Assembly (NCBI GenBank): GCA_036555725.1
Contig: DATBKU010000043.1
Coordinates: 94,667 to 158,666, forward strand
Source: CALAED01 sp036555725
GTDB taxonomy: Bacteria; Actinomycetota; Actinomycetes; Streptosporangiales; Streptosporangiaceae
Direction of reading: 5' to 3'
DNA: 64,000 bases
Every line of letters starts with the position of its first letter. Within the stretch, counting starts at the first letter, position 1. The notes beneath the pieces are model-generated. The model did not search any database, was not told the origin of the DNA, and saw nothing but the letters and a program-made list of their open reading frames with translations. Of the stretch, positions 1 through 8,828 are shown one piece after another. A program made the position numbers and the translations under genes.

Positions 1-863
1 CTCAGCCGGCTGCCGAGCACCCGCTCGACGCGCCGGCCGTCGCTTTCCTCCGGAGGCAGGACCAGCGTGTCGTAGCCGCAGGAGAGCTGGACACAGCAGT
101 TCAACGTCTCCGCCCGATGTAGGAGCATCCGGATGTGCGCGTCGAGGTCGCCGTCGCCTGGCCCGCGGACACCTGTTTCATAGTCCGCGACGAGCCGGCT
201 GCCGCCGGCGTGCTTCAGCACCCGTTTGTGCCGCCATTTCTCCTGCGGGTTGGTGTCGCCGAGGCTCGCCAGGTAGGAGTCGATCGAGTAGTCGAACGCC
301 AGCCTGGCCTGCAGAAGAGCGTCATACGGGCGGCCCGCGAAGTGGCGCGTCACCGCGTCCGTGCAGTACGACTCGGCGCCCATCGCGCGGTTCTGGGTGA
401 GGTAGCGCGAGAGCATCTCCGGGTCGATCGTTGCGCGCAGCTCCGCGAAGCGCTCGTGCCCGCACAGCGGGATGCCGATCCGCATCCGGTGCAGGAACTG
501 AATCGCCGTTGGCCAGATCTCCATGGTCGGCCGTAGCTCGTGGTAGCGGACCGCGGCGGCCGCCCACTGCACGTCCTCCGGGCGCCAGTACCAGACGACA
601 ACGCGGATAGCGTCGCCGCCGACGTAATGATGGGCGGGGACGCGCTGCCCGTCCGGCGGGACGGCGTAGCCTCCGGTCGGCTGGAGGCCCTCCGGGATAT
701 CGCCGATGACGTAGACGTTGTAGTTGGAGCCCTGCGAGGCCCATCCCTCGGCCACCGAGCCGCTGAGGAACGCGGTCTGCGCCCCGTCCAGCGGAACGCC
801 TTCGAGCAGCCGGCCCAGCTCCTTGTCGTCGGTGCCGGGCACGTGGACGTCGAGTGCGGTCAT
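1..863 (-). CDS. Nucleotidyltransferase-like protein, partial (3' end outside window)
   Basis: The frame opens with ATG at 863 and stays open to base 1, so at least 287 residues are present and the C-terminus is missing. Near residue 35 it has the GS-x-A-x-G pattern of the pol-beta nucleotidyltransferase fold (GSVAEGWASQ). The following S-D-x-D metal site reads SNYNVYVIG, with Asn in both usual Asp positions. The second half is helical and ends in a region with WRHKR, like the helical partner domain that accompanies such enzymes. It starts 4 nt after the stop of the upstream gene at 868, so it is probably the third gene of an operon with the two genes to its right. The fold is fairly clear, but activity is doubtful because both Asp are missing. 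Substrate unknown. Confidence 0.6.
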   Translation of the reverse strand, partial: MTALDVHVPGTDDKELGRLLEGVPLDGAQTAFLSGSVAEGWASQGSNYNVYVIGDIPEGLQPTGGYAVPPDGQRVPAHHYVGGDAIRVVVWYWRPEDVQWAAAAVRYHELRPTMEIWPTAIQFLHRMRIGIPLCGHERFAELRATIDPEMLSRYLTQNRAMGAESYCTDAVTRHFAGRPYDALLQARLAFDYSIDSYLASLGDTNPQEKWRHKRVLKHAGGSRLVADYETGVRGPGDGDLDAHIRMLLHRAETLNCCVQLSCGYDTLVLPPEESDGRRVERVLGSRL

Positions 864-867
864 GGCC

Positions 868-2250
868 TCACGCTCCGTTGTGGCTTTTCGTGGCGGTCTG
901 GCCGGCCAGATCGAGCGCGGCCCGCGCGTGGCCCGGTTCGATGCGGTACATGACGGTCGGCAGGAACGGCTCCCCGGAGAGGGTTACCAGGTCACCCGCA
1001 GCGGTGGGGATCACCGTGATGCCGGGGGCGAGGTCGTACGCCGGTACTGTCTCCGCGGCCTTTCCCGTGACCTCCTCGGCGGCGTTTCCGGCGCCGTCCT
1101 CCTCCAGCAGCCTCCCGACCATGTCTGTTGGGAGGAGCCGGACGCAGGTCCACGGGTTCACCTCGAGCCGGAACGGCCGACCCCCTCTGCCGGCGCCGGC
1201 CAGGGCGGGTCGGAGCGGGCGGCGGTAGTAGCGGTACGCCGAGGCCGCCATCTTGACCGCACTCGGGAGCGACGCGCGCCGTCCGATTCCGTAGGCATGC
1301 CGGACGGTGACAGCCGTCCTGCGCCGCCACACTTTCTTCTCCAGATGGGGCGCGGGCTCGCGCGGTAGCGCGCCGGCCACGTAGACCGCATCTAGTCCCG
1401 CCCGCACCGACTCATCGATCGCGTACAGCTCCGTTAGCCGCCCGAGCATTACGTCGAGGCTGCCGAGCAACCCCACCGAGCCGAGCGTCCGCCGCACCCG
1501 GGCCCAGTCGAAGTCCGGCTTGGCCAGGCATAGATACAGGTCGTTCAGGGTCTTCATGTCGACGAAATGGTCACCTGCGGCGTTGGCGACCGTGCAGCAC
1601 AGGTTGTCCTCGTCCTCCAGAAGCGGAATGGGACTTCCCTGGACGTGCCGTGGCCGGGACGGGACGAACGACGCGCAATGCCGGACGGAGTACGCGCCGA
1701 AGTGCACGTCCACATACGTGAGATCGTCGCGGGTGGGTTCGAGCATGAGGACGCCATAGAGCCGGCTGCTGTCGTCCTTCTTGAACCAGGGCAGCTCGAA
1801 CGACGCGAACCGATAGCCGTAGCCGGCGCGCAGCCGCTGCTGCACTTGAACCGACTCTTCGGCGTCCGCCACCCAGGCGTCGACGTCGGTGACGTCGCGG
1901 AGCTCCGGATCGGGATACCACATGCGTGCGGCGACACCCTTCATCCCGGCGACGGAGACGCCAACCGAGGCGCCCACGTCCGCGAGCACGCCGAGCACCG
2001 CGGTGATGGCCACCGTCCGCTTGCGCGCCGCGGCGATGCTCTCGCTGAGCGCCTCGCGCAACGCCGTGGCCGCCGCGCCGGGGGCGTCTTCGAACCTGGA
2101 CGCCGCGAGCTGGAGCACCTTGTGCCGGCGCAGCAACGCGGCGGCACCCGCCCGGTCGGCGTCCACGGCCGCCAGCGAGTTCTCCAGGGAGACAGCAGGG
2201 GCCAGCGCCCCCATCGACAGGACCGCCCGTACGCGCGGGTTCAAGCTCAT
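868..2250 (-). CDS. Putative nucleotidyltransferase family protein (NTP_transf_5-like), 460 aa
   Basis: Residues about 100-130 carry the signature of the uncharacterised nucleotidyltransferase family PF14907: a Lys in MKGVA (K104), then YPDPELRD, then the acidic pair in TDVDAWV (D122, D124). Here, unlike in the downstream gene, the catalytic Asp pair is kept. Members of this family occur in polysaccharide and peptide-tailoring loci, but their acceptors are mostly unknown. The open frame extends further 5'. ATG 2250 is chosen because it overlaps the upstream kinase stop by 4 nt (ATGA), the usual sign of translational coupling, and because the upstream extension is only antisense-type low-complexity sequence. 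The product is soluble, with no signal peptide or membrane segment. The exact reaction is not known. Confidence 0.7.
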   Translation of the reverse strand: MSLNPRVRAVLSMGALAPAVSLENSLAAVDADRAGAAALLRRHKVLQLAASRFEDAPGAAATALREALSESIAAARKRTVAITAVLGVLADVGASVGVSVAGMKGVAARMWYPDPELRDVTDVDAWVADAEESVQVQQRLRAGYGYRFASFELPWFKKDDSSRLYGVLMLEPTRDDLTYVDVHFGAYSVRHCASFVPSRPRHVQGSPIPLLEDEDNLCCTVANAAGDHFVDMKTLNDLYLCLAKPDFDWARVRRTLGSVGLLGSLDVMLGRLTELYAIDESVRAGLDAVYVAGALPREPAPHLEKKVWRRRTAVTVRHAYGIGRRASLPSAVKMAASAYRYYRRPLRPALAGAGRGGRPFRLEVNPWTCVRLLPTDMVGRLLEEDGAGNAAEEVTGKAAETVPAYDLAPGITVIPTAAGDLVTLSGEPFLPTVMYRIEPGHARAALDLAGQTATKSHNGA

Positions 2251-2945
2251 CGCCGGACGCCGCCCGCGAGTTGCTTCATGGGCCCCACCTTCGGCCCGGC
2301 GACCTCCTCCACCACCCGGACGATCTGTCCGGCCACGGCGTCCACCGGCGGGGAGCCGTCCACCAGCCGGATGGGGATGCCGTCGACGTAGCGGTTGAGG
2401 ACCAGCTCGCGCACGCCTTCCTGCATGCGCCGGTACCCCTCCCACGTCAACTCGCCCATGGCCTCGTAGTACTTACAGCTCTCCCCACCACGGCGCCAGG
2501 CCGTCTCCAGCGGCACGTCCAGCCACACCACCAGGTCCGGGCGGGGCAGCTGCCGACCGAGCGCTTCGAGTACCGCCGCCCCCGGCGAGCCGAGCAGCTC
2601 CTCCTTCGCCCGAACGCGATAGTGCAGCGAATCGGCGATCACGAGACGGCCCCGGTCCAACTCCGGAAGGAGCCGGTATTCGTACAACAGGCTCAGCATG
2701 TGCACGAACCAGCTCGTCCGGCCCAGCGGACCCATCGGCTCGCAGAAGACGCGCGGATGGGTCTCCAGGGCGAAGTTCAGGTAGTCGAGGCCGGGCAGCG
2801 GCAGCAGGTCGGCGGGGTCGATCGAACCCGAGGGCCAGTCCGGGCGCAGCCGCCTCAGCTCCCGCAGGACGGAGGACTTGCCCGCGTTGTCCGGGCCGAC
2901 GAGCACGACGAGCGCGCCGCGGCCTGCCTCGTTGTCGGCGTTCAT
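2247..2945 (-). CDS. Thymidylate-kinase-like P-loop nucleoside/nucleotide kinase, 232 aa
   Basis: The protein begins a few residues before a Walker A loop GPDNAGKSS (residues 17-25), followed by an Asp-rich early strand and the R-x-x-x-K/E-rich lid expected of the thymidylate kinase/deoxynucleoside kinase superfamily (VIADSLHYR, then WLDVPLETAWRRGG around residues 150-165). It phosphorylates an unknown small molecule, presumably at the cost of ATP. It is the first gene of a three-gene minus-strand operon with two nucleotidyltransferase-like proteins; overlap with the next gene is 4 nt. This grouping suggests a nucleotide-activation or transfer step rather than DNA precursor synthesis, but that is inference. 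Start ATG 2945 is preferred over an upstream ATG because it puts the P-loop at the normal distance from the N-terminus. Confidence 0.65.
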   Translation of the reverse strand: MNADNEAGRGALVVLVGPDNAGKSSVLRELRRLRPDWPSGSIDPADLLPLPGLDYLNFALETHPRVFCEPMGPLGRTSWFVHMLSLLYEYRLLPELDRGRLVIADSLHYRVRAKEELLGSPGAAVLEALGRQLPRPDLVVWLDVPLETAWRRGGESCKYYEAMGELTWEGYRRMQEGVRELVLNRYVDGIPIRLVDGSPPVDAVAGQIVRVVEEVAGPKVGPMKQLAGGVRR

Positions 2946-3123
2946 CTCATACTCCTCACGCGTGCGGGAAGGCCGTGTCCGCAGCCGGTCGAGGGCGTTT
3001 GCGTGCCAGGCGAGCGGCTCCGCCAGACCACACACGTCGCCCCCCTCAAAGCGTTAGGAACGAAGCTTGGAAATTTGACATCCGCCATTGAAATGCTAGC
3101 AAGTGCGCGTTGTCGATCAAGTC

Positions 3124-3152
3124 TTGACAGGAGAAATGCCCCCACCTATTCT
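3124..3152 (+). promoter_or_regulatory. Strong sigma70-type promoter with a palindrome at its -35 box
   Basis: TTGACA at 3124-3129 and TATTCT at 3147-3152 are separated by 17 nt, a near-ideal housekeeping promoter in a distinctly A+T-rich stretch. It would drive the gene starting at 3258 with a leader of about 100 nt. The -35 hexamer lies inside a perfect odd palindrome, TCAAG-T-CTTGA (3117-3127), which is a plausible operator. The whole gap 2946-3257 must also hold the promoter of the divergent kinase operon, for which no clear boxes were seen. Confidence 0.6.
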
Positions 3153-3257
3153 GACGGTCCACTTTCCGGTCTCATTTATGGGGACTGATGCCATCTACTT
3201 TAGGATGTCTCTTTTATCGGAGATAGCGAGGCGGAGCCGAGTGGCTAAGGTGCATCC

Positions 3258-4211
3258 ATGGCTTCAACGCATTCGGTCGGCAACGGCCCCTTCACCAGAT
3301 TCAGCCGCAGCCAGCCTCCCATGGATGCCGCCATCCGGGTCAGCGCCGAGATGGTCGCTGTGGCGGATCCTCCGCAAAGCCTGGTCGACCTCGTGGCCGC
3401 ACGCCTCTGGGGTGGCCCGCAAGCGTACCGCATGGCCCTGCTGTACGACGTCGTCCCGGCCTTCCAAGAGGCACATGGAATGCCATTCGATCGCGCCGTT
3501 GAATCGGTAAGAGTCTTCCGCAGAAACTTGTGTCATCGCGTCTTCGAAAAGGTGCTTCGCGATTTTCCAGACGTAGTCAACCCGCTCGACATCGCACTCG
3601 ATCCCATCGAATTCGACCTGGACGGGTATCAGGTCAACATCGACTTCATGAATGAGGGCCTGGATTTCAGCTCTAACAAACAGGCCCACTTCGACATCGT
3701 CGAACCCCTCGGGTCCAACCTCTACGGCCCGAACATCGGCGTCATGGGCGGGCTGCCGACCTTCTCCGACGGTCACGCGTACTGCCGCGACTACGGCCTG
3801 AAGATCACCGAGATCCTCGACAAGATCCCCGGAACGCGGAACATCACTTTCGCCCCCGAACACTACCGGCCCCTTATCGAGGACTACTCCGTCGCCTTCG
3901 AGGTCGACATGGTGCACGATATGCCGTTCACCGTGCTCATAAACCGCGTCGAGGAGGCGGGACTGTTGCATGGCGCGACTGCGGTGCAGGCCGCCGAGCC
4001 GCTCGCAGACGCTCGCCGCCCGATCGGGCACTATGCCTTCGACAATGTCACCGACGAGGCGGCCGCTCAGTGGTATGCCGAACTCCGGCAACCACCGGCA
4101 CGCTCATCGGGCGACACATCCGCGACCAAGCCACTTATCCCGGCCGGCCTAGGACCCATCCGCGAGCCGCGGGTCATCCGCATCGTTCCGACCGGCCAGG
4201 GGGGAGCCTGA
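3258..4211 (+). CDS. Protein of unknown function, 317 aa
   Basis: No family is recognised with confidence. The chain is globular and soluble with no signal peptide. The conserved-looking core runs from residue 40 to 245. A speculative pattern is H144-x-D146 followed by H220 and R230, which resembles the 2-His-1-carboxylate facial triad plus 2-oxoglutarate-binding Arg of non-haem Fe(II) oxygenases, but the spacing is not diagnostic. The last 50 residues are Pro/Arg-rich and probably disordered. ATG 3258 is supported by an AAGG stretch about 9 nt upstream; ATG 3321 is an alternative. Codon use is less G+C-rich than in neighbouring genes. The gene stands alone behind a strong promoter and is divergent from the nucleotidyltransferase operon. 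Confidence 0.6.
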   Translation: MASTHSVGNGPFTRFSRSQPPMDAAIRVSAEMVAVADPPQSLVDLVAARLWGGPQAYRMALLYDVVPAFQEAHGMPFDRAVESVRVFRRNLCHRVFEKVLRDFPDVVNPLDIALDPIEFDLDGYQVNIDFMNEGLDFSSNKQAHFDIVEPLGSNLYGPNIGVMGGLPTFSDGHAYCRDYGLKITEILDKIPGTRNITFAPEHYRPLIEDYSVAFEVDMVHDMPFTVLINRVEEAGLLHGATAVQAAEPLADARRPIGHYAFDNVTDEAAAQWYAELRQPPARSSGDTSATKPLIPAGLGPIREPRVIRIVPTGQGGA

Positions 4212-4452
4212 TGCCCGAGTCCGTGAGGTGGGAAAGCGACCCGTTCGAGTGTCCATCTCGCGCTGTCGAACACCGCACCCCCGGCCCGCGGCCGCCACCC
4301 ACCTGTTCGGCCGACGACGAACCCTATTTCGTCCGATCTGAGAGATGATTTCGAATGACTCTGGTGGTCGCCGTCGCCAGGTCATCCAGATGACCGGCGA
4401 ACCGGCTGCCGGGACGGATCGATGAGAACAAAATATGTCCAAGCCGTAGATA

Positions 4453-5253
4453 GTGTCCGACACAAGAGCTGACCAAGATCGCGACGTCCATGGCGCACCG
4501 TACGTTGAATTGAGTCGAACCTTGATAAATATCGACTCCCAGCCGAAGGGAAACACCGGCAGGCCCGGTCGCTCTTCGAACCTTCCACGCAGCGTGGTAT
4601 TGCTTCACGACGACTCCCTGGTGATGCGCGGCGCCCTGCAGGCACTGGAATCCGCCAGCCAACTGTTCGCGGTGACTGGAGTCCGCTCCGCGGTCGAAGT
4701 TAACCGTCTCCTAGCCAACCAACCCGGCCGAGCCGACATTTTGATCGTCGCGTTGCCCGAGGGCCCGGATCCCGCGTACCTCGCCCAGATCAGCGTATGG
4801 GCGAGGTCGATGCTGGTACTGGCCATCTCGCGCGCCGCCGACCCCCACCTCGTCTGGGCGCTGGTGGACGCCGGGGTGCACGGGCATCTGGATATTGACC
4901 TGGAGCCAGAGGCCCTCTTCGCCGCGCTCAACATGATCGCCCGCGGTCGCTTTCTGCTGTCCGGCTCCACCCGCAGCGAGCTGTTCCGCGCGACGTCCGA
5001 CACATCCGAGCGTCCTGCGCCGCCACCGGTTCCCGCCGTGCTGGGCGAACTGACCGAACGCGAGGGCCAGGTGCTCGGGCTCGTCGCCGAGGGCTGGACG
5101 CACAAGGAGATCAGCTCAAGGCTGGGTCTGTCCAAGGCGACGGTGGACACCTACGTCCAGCGCATCCGACAAAAGCTCGGTCTTCGCAACAAGGCGGAGC
5201 TCACCCGGGTGGCCCTCCAGTACGGAATCACGGGCAACGGCGCCGCCGACTGA
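4453..5253 (+). CDS. LuxR/NarL-type transcriptional regulator with degenerate receiver domain, 266 aa
   Basis: The C-terminus (about residues 198-255) is a canonical LuxR helix-turn-helix: LTEREGQVLGLVAEG, HKEISSRLGLSKATV, then a recognition helix ending in RIRQKLGLRNK. The N-terminal half folds like a response-regulator receiver: the acidic pocket is present (HDD, residues 52-54). The strand that should end in the phospho-acceptor Asp reads ADILIVAL, so the acceptor position is Ala100. It is therefore probably not controlled by phosphorylation and no histidine kinase gene is adjacent. The GTG start at 4453 gives a 45-residue lead; an internal start near 4594 just before the receiver is also possible. 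It is an orphan regulator, and its targets cannot be named from sequence. Confidence 0.85.
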   Translation: MSDTRADQDRDVHGAPYVELSRTLINIDSQPKGNTGRPGRSSNLPRSVVLLHDDSLVMRGALQALESASQLFAVTGVRSAVEVNRLLANQPGRADILIVALPEGPDPAYLAQISVWARSMLVLAISRAADPHLVWALVDAGVHGHLDIDLEPEALFAALNMIARGRFLLSGSTRSELFRATSDTSERPAPPPVPAVLGELTEREGQVLGLVAEGWTHKEISSRLGLSKATVDTYVQRIRQKLGLRNKAELTRVALQYGITGNGAAD

Positions 5254-5351
5254 CAGACTCCAGGGCCCGTCCGAGGGCGCCACCGTCCACCTCCGGCCCA
5301 TCACTCGGGCGAGGTCACTGGCGTCCGCTGACCGGGCGGCCGCGTGGGCTC

Positions 5352-7739
5352 CTACTCGAAGGTGGGAGTGGGCTCCGGCGCGGCCGGCGGTGTGAACCGG
5401 GGTATCGGATCGCCGGGAGGCGGCGGCGGGCGACGGCCCTTCTTGGGCTTGCCGTTGCTGATGTAGATCGTGACGGTCGAGTCGGGGTCGACCTTGGACC
5501 CGGGCCCGGGGGTGGTGCCCGCGACCGTGCCCGCCCGGTACCGGTCGGACGGCACCCGCTTGGGCGCGATCCGTACCTCGAAGCCCAGGTCGCGCAGCTT
5601 GCTCATGGCCGCGGACGGCGAGAGCCCGCGAACGTCCGGCACGCGCTCGGAGTCCTCGCCCGAGCCCTTGCGGAAGTACTCCGACGACGGGCGGTAGAAC
5701 CCGTGGGCCGCCTTCCCCCTCAACGCGCCGATCATGGTGTCGTGCCAGATCGGCCCGGGGATCACCGCGCCGTACACCGGCCCGTAACACGTGCCGTTCA
5801 TGCACAGGCTGTCCATCGGGTGCGCGTAGCCGCCGCGCGGGTCGCCGACCCAGACCGCCGCCGCGAGGTCCGGCGTATACCCGGCGAACCAGGCCGCCGA
5901 GAAATTGTCCACCGTGCCCGTCTTGGCGGCCGCCGGTCGTCCGATGCCGAGCCCGGCGCCGGTGCCGTCGGTGAGCACCCCGCGCAGCACGTAGCTGACC
6001 GCGTCCGCGACGCCCTTGCGGATCGCCTGGTGGCAGTCGGCGCTCGGCACCTGGAGGCGCCTCCCAGAGGCGTCGGTGATCTTCTTGATCGCGATCGGCG
6101 AGCAGTACTCGCCGCGGGCGCCGAAGGCCGCGTAGGCCGCCGCCATCCGTACCGGCGAGACCTCGTTGGAGCCCAGGGTCAGCGAGCCGACCTGGTGCAG
6201 CGGCGTGCCGTCGGCGCGGCGCATGCCGAGCCGCGCGGCCATCTTCGCCGTGTCGCAGAGCCCGACCTTCTTCTCCAGGGCGAGGAAGAACGTGTTGACC
6301 GAGTGGTGGGTGCCGGTGAGGATGCTGAACTTCCGGCCGCCCTCGCCGTCGCCGGCGTTCTTCAGGCCCGGCTCGGGGATGCTGACCGACTTGCCGTCGC
6401 AGGTCCGCAGGCCGGTGGTCGTGTAGCGGCGGGGCGCCATCAGCCGCTCGCCGAACGGCAGCCCCTCGTTGAGCGCGGCGGCCAGGGTGAACACCTTGAA
6501 CGTCGAGCCCGACTGCATGCCGACGCTGGTGCCGTGTGAGGCGTCGGCGGCGAAGTTGATCCAGGTCTTGCCGCGCTCCTTGTCGGGACCCAGCTTGCGG
6601 TCGACGACCATGCCCTTGATCTCGCCGGTGCCCGGTTTGACCAGCACCTCGGCCGCCGCCTTGTGCGCGCTGTTGTGCGGCGGCACGTGCCGGTCGACGG
6701 CCCGCTGGGCGGCCCGCTGCGCGTGCCAGTCGAGCGTGGTCTGGATGGTCAGCCCGCCGCGTTGCAGCAGCCGCAGCCGCTCCTGCGTGGTGGCGCCGAA
6801 CACCGGGTTGGTGAGGACCTCGCGCTGCACGTAGTCGCAGAAATACGGCGCCTTGCTGGTCACGCAGCCGTTCGGCGTGTCATGCAGGTGCAGGCCCAAA
6901 GGCCGCTGGGCGGCCGCCCGCGCGTCGGCCGCCGACGCCCAGCCGAGCTGGACCATGCGATCGATTACGGTGTTGCGGCGCTGCCTGGCCGCGCCCGGAT
7001 GCAGCCGCGGGTTGTACGCGTACGGATAGCGGACCACCCCGGCGAGCGTGGCCGCCTCGGCGAGCGTCAGGCGCGCGGCCGGCTTGGCGAAGTACCGGTG
7101 GGCCGCGGCCTCGATGCCGTACGCCCCGTCGCCGAAGTAGGCGATGTTGAGGTAGCGGCGCAGGATCTCGTCCTTGGGCAGCGTCTGCTCGATCGCCATG
7201 GCGTACCGCAGTTCGCGCACCTTCCGCGCGGGGCTTACCTCGAGCGCCGCGCGCCGCTGCTCGTCGGTCTCCGCGCTCTCGAACAGCACATTCTTGACGT
7301 ACTGCTGGGTCAGCCCGGAGCCGCCCTGCGTGGTGCTGCCCGCCTGCATGTTGTGCACGAGTGCGCGGACGGTGCCCTTGGTGTCGAGCGCGCCGTGCTC
7401 GTAGAACCGGCTGTCCTCGATCGCGAGGACGGCCTCCCGGGCGACCGGGGCCACCTGGTCGAGGCGTACCTCGATCCGGTTCTCGTAGAAGAACGTGGCG
7501 ATCAGGGAGCCGTCGGCGGCAAGGATGCGGGACCGCTGCGGCAGCGGCGGAGTGCGCAGATCGCTCGGCATGCTCTGGAACCAGTCGGCGGACTCACGCG
7601 CCCCGACGCCGGCTGTGCACGCGAGGGGCAGGATGAGCAGCGCGGCGAGAATCCCGGCGAAGACCCCTGCCCCCGCCAGCCCGCCGATCGCCCCGATCGC
7701 ACGGAGCGGACTCTTCGGCGATCGGACCTTTTTCGCCAC
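5352..7739 (-). CDS. Class A penicillin-binding protein with PASTA domain, 795 aa
   Basis: This is a bifunctional peptidoglycan synthase. A short basic cytoplasmic tail is followed by a membrane anchor (about residues 16-42). Next is a GT51 glycosyltransferase domain with the catalytic-Glu motif AIEDSRFYEHGALD and GGSGLTQQYVKN. A transpeptidase domain then carries all three active-site motifs: S-x-x-K as GSTFK (Ser about 412), S-x-N as HSVNTFF, and K-T-G as AAKTGTVDN. One PASTA domain (about residues 700-765) precedes a Pro-rich tail. The domain order and length match actinobacterial PonA-type enzymes. The start is GTG 7739. It is transcribed toward the LuxR gene and stands as its own unit; 98 nt separate the convergent stops, with no obvious terminator hairpin. 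Confidence 0.95.
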   Translation of the reverse strand: MAKKVRSPKSPLRAIGAIGGLAGAGVFAGILAALLILPLACTAGVGARESADWFQSMPSDLRTPPLPQRSRILAADGSLIATFFYENRIEVRLDQVAPVAREAVLAIEDSRFYEHGALDTKGTVRALVHNMQAGSTTQGGSGLTQQYVKNVLFESAETDEQRRAALEVSPARKVRELRYAMAIEQTLPKDEILRRYLNIAYFGDGAYGIEAAAHRYFAKPAARLTLAEAATLAGVVRYPYAYNPRLHPGAARQRRNTVIDRMVQLGWASAADARAAAQRPLGLHLHDTPNGCVTSKAPYFCDYVQREVLTNPVFGATTQERLRLLQRGGLTIQTTLDWHAQRAAQRAVDRHVPPHNSAHKAAAEVLVKPGTGEIKGMVVDRKLGPDKERGKTWINFAADASHGTSVGMQSGSTFKVFTLAAALNEGLPFGERLMAPRRYTTTGLRTCDGKSVSIPEPGLKNAGDGEGGRKFSILTGTHHSVNTFFLALEKKVGLCDTAKMAARLGMRRADGTPLHQVGSLTLGSNEVSPVRMAAAYAAFGARGEYCSPIAIKKITDASGRRLQVPSADCHQAIRKGVADAVSYVLRGVLTDGTGAGLGIGRPAAAKTGTVDNFSAAWFAGYTPDLAAAVWVGDPRGGYAHPMDSLCMNGTCYGPVYGAVIPGPIWHDTMIGALRGKAAHGFYRPSSEYFRKGSGEDSERVPDVRGLSPSAAMSKLRDLGFEVRIAPKRVPSDRYRAGTVAGTTPGPGSKVDPDSTVTIYISNGKPKKGRRPPPPPGDPIPRFTPPAAPEPTPTFE

Positions 7740-7853
7740 AATGATCAGCGTAAGGTTGCCAGATTTCGCTCTCCTAACGAAATCTGCGCCCGGCTTCGGC
7801 CATTTCGCGCTGAGCGCCCGGCGCTCTCACCGGCACTGACTTGGACAAGCCGG

Positions 7854-8828
7854 TCAGTGGGATTCGTCCGGGGTTTCGTCGTCCGCCCAGGACTCGACGT
7901 GGGCGCGGAACTCGCGGGCCTCGGCGCGCAGCTCGGCCTCGGGGTCGAGACCTTCCTCCCGCGCCCGGCGGACCAGTGCGAACAACTCGGCGCCCAGCCC
8001 CGCCCTGCCCGCGAACACGTCGTCCGGAGCGCCGGCCCGGGCCGCCCGGCGCTGCAGCTGCGCGGCCAGCGACAGCGCGGGTTGTCCCATCGGCACGCCG
8101 TCGAAGACCGAGGCCGCCCCGCCGTTCTTGTCCGCTCGCTCGGCGGCCTTGATGTCCTCCCAGTTGGTGATCACCTCGTCGGCGCCGGACACCTGGACGG
8201 CGGCGAACACGTGCGGATGCCGCCGGACCAGCTTGTCGACGATGGCGGCCGCGACGTCGTCGATCGCGAAGCCTGTCTCGTCGTCGCGCTCGGAGGCCAC
8301 CACGGAGTGGAAGGCCACCTGCAGCAGCACGTCGCCGAGCTCCTCCCGCAGCGCGTGCAGGTCGCCGCTCTCGATCGTGTCGACGACCTCGTACGCCTCC
8401 TCGATGAGGTACGGCGCCAGCGTGGCGTGCGTCTGCTTGCGGTCCCACGGGCACTCGCGGCGCAGCGTCTCCATCACCGACACCAGGTCGAGCAGCCGTG
8501 CGCCCGGCAGGTCGTACGACCCGTGCAGCACCTCCACCTCGACGGGATCATCGCTGCCGACCACGAGCGCGCCGACCGCCCGCATCAGCTCCTCGTCGCC
8601 GCTTGGGCCGGCGACCCAGACGACGCGCTCGGAGCTCGCCGAGTCCAGCAGCAGCCGCGCGTCCGGCGCCGTCACCTCGACGGGAATCTCGGCCTCGCGC
8701 AAGTACGGCAGCAGCGGGTGCCCGTCCGCGGTCAGCACCCGGGTCGCCGACCGCAGCGCCTCCCACGCCCGCCAGCTCAGCAGGCCGGGCGCGACCCGAT
8801 GCGTGGTGGCGAGGAAGAGCAGCGACAT
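7854..8828 (-). CDS. mazG: Nucleoside triphosphate pyrophosphohydrolase MazG, 324 aa
   Basis: The MazG fold is seen at about residues 115-230, with the Mg-binding E-x-x-E and E-x-x-D motifs in the EEAYEVVDTIE and REELGDVLLQVAFH segments. It begins with the typical CPWDRKQTHATL element. Such enzymes hydrolyse (d)NTPs to monophosphate and pyrophosphate and clean the nucleotide pool. The first 110 residues form an extra N-terminal domain, as in other actinobacterial MazG proteins. The start codon overlaps the upstream lipoprotein stop by 1 nt (TGATG). With the lipoprotein gene and mfd it forms the conserved mfd-mazG neighbourhood. Confidence 0.9.
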   Translation of the reverse strand: MSLLFLATTHRVAPGLLSWRAWEALRSATRVLTADGHPLLPYLREAEIPVEVTAPDARLLLDSASSERVVWVAGPSGDEELMRAVGALVVGSDDPVEVEVLHGSYDLPGARLLDLVSVMETLRRECPWDRKQTHATLAPYLIEEAYEVVDTIESGDLHALREELGDVLLQVAFHSVVASERDDETGFAIDDVAAAIVDKLVRRHPHVFAAVQVSGADEVITNWEDIKAAERADKNGGAASVFDGVPMGQPALSLAAQLQRRAARAGAPDDVFAGRAGLGAELFALVRRAREEGLDPEAELRAEAREFRAHVESWADDETPDESH

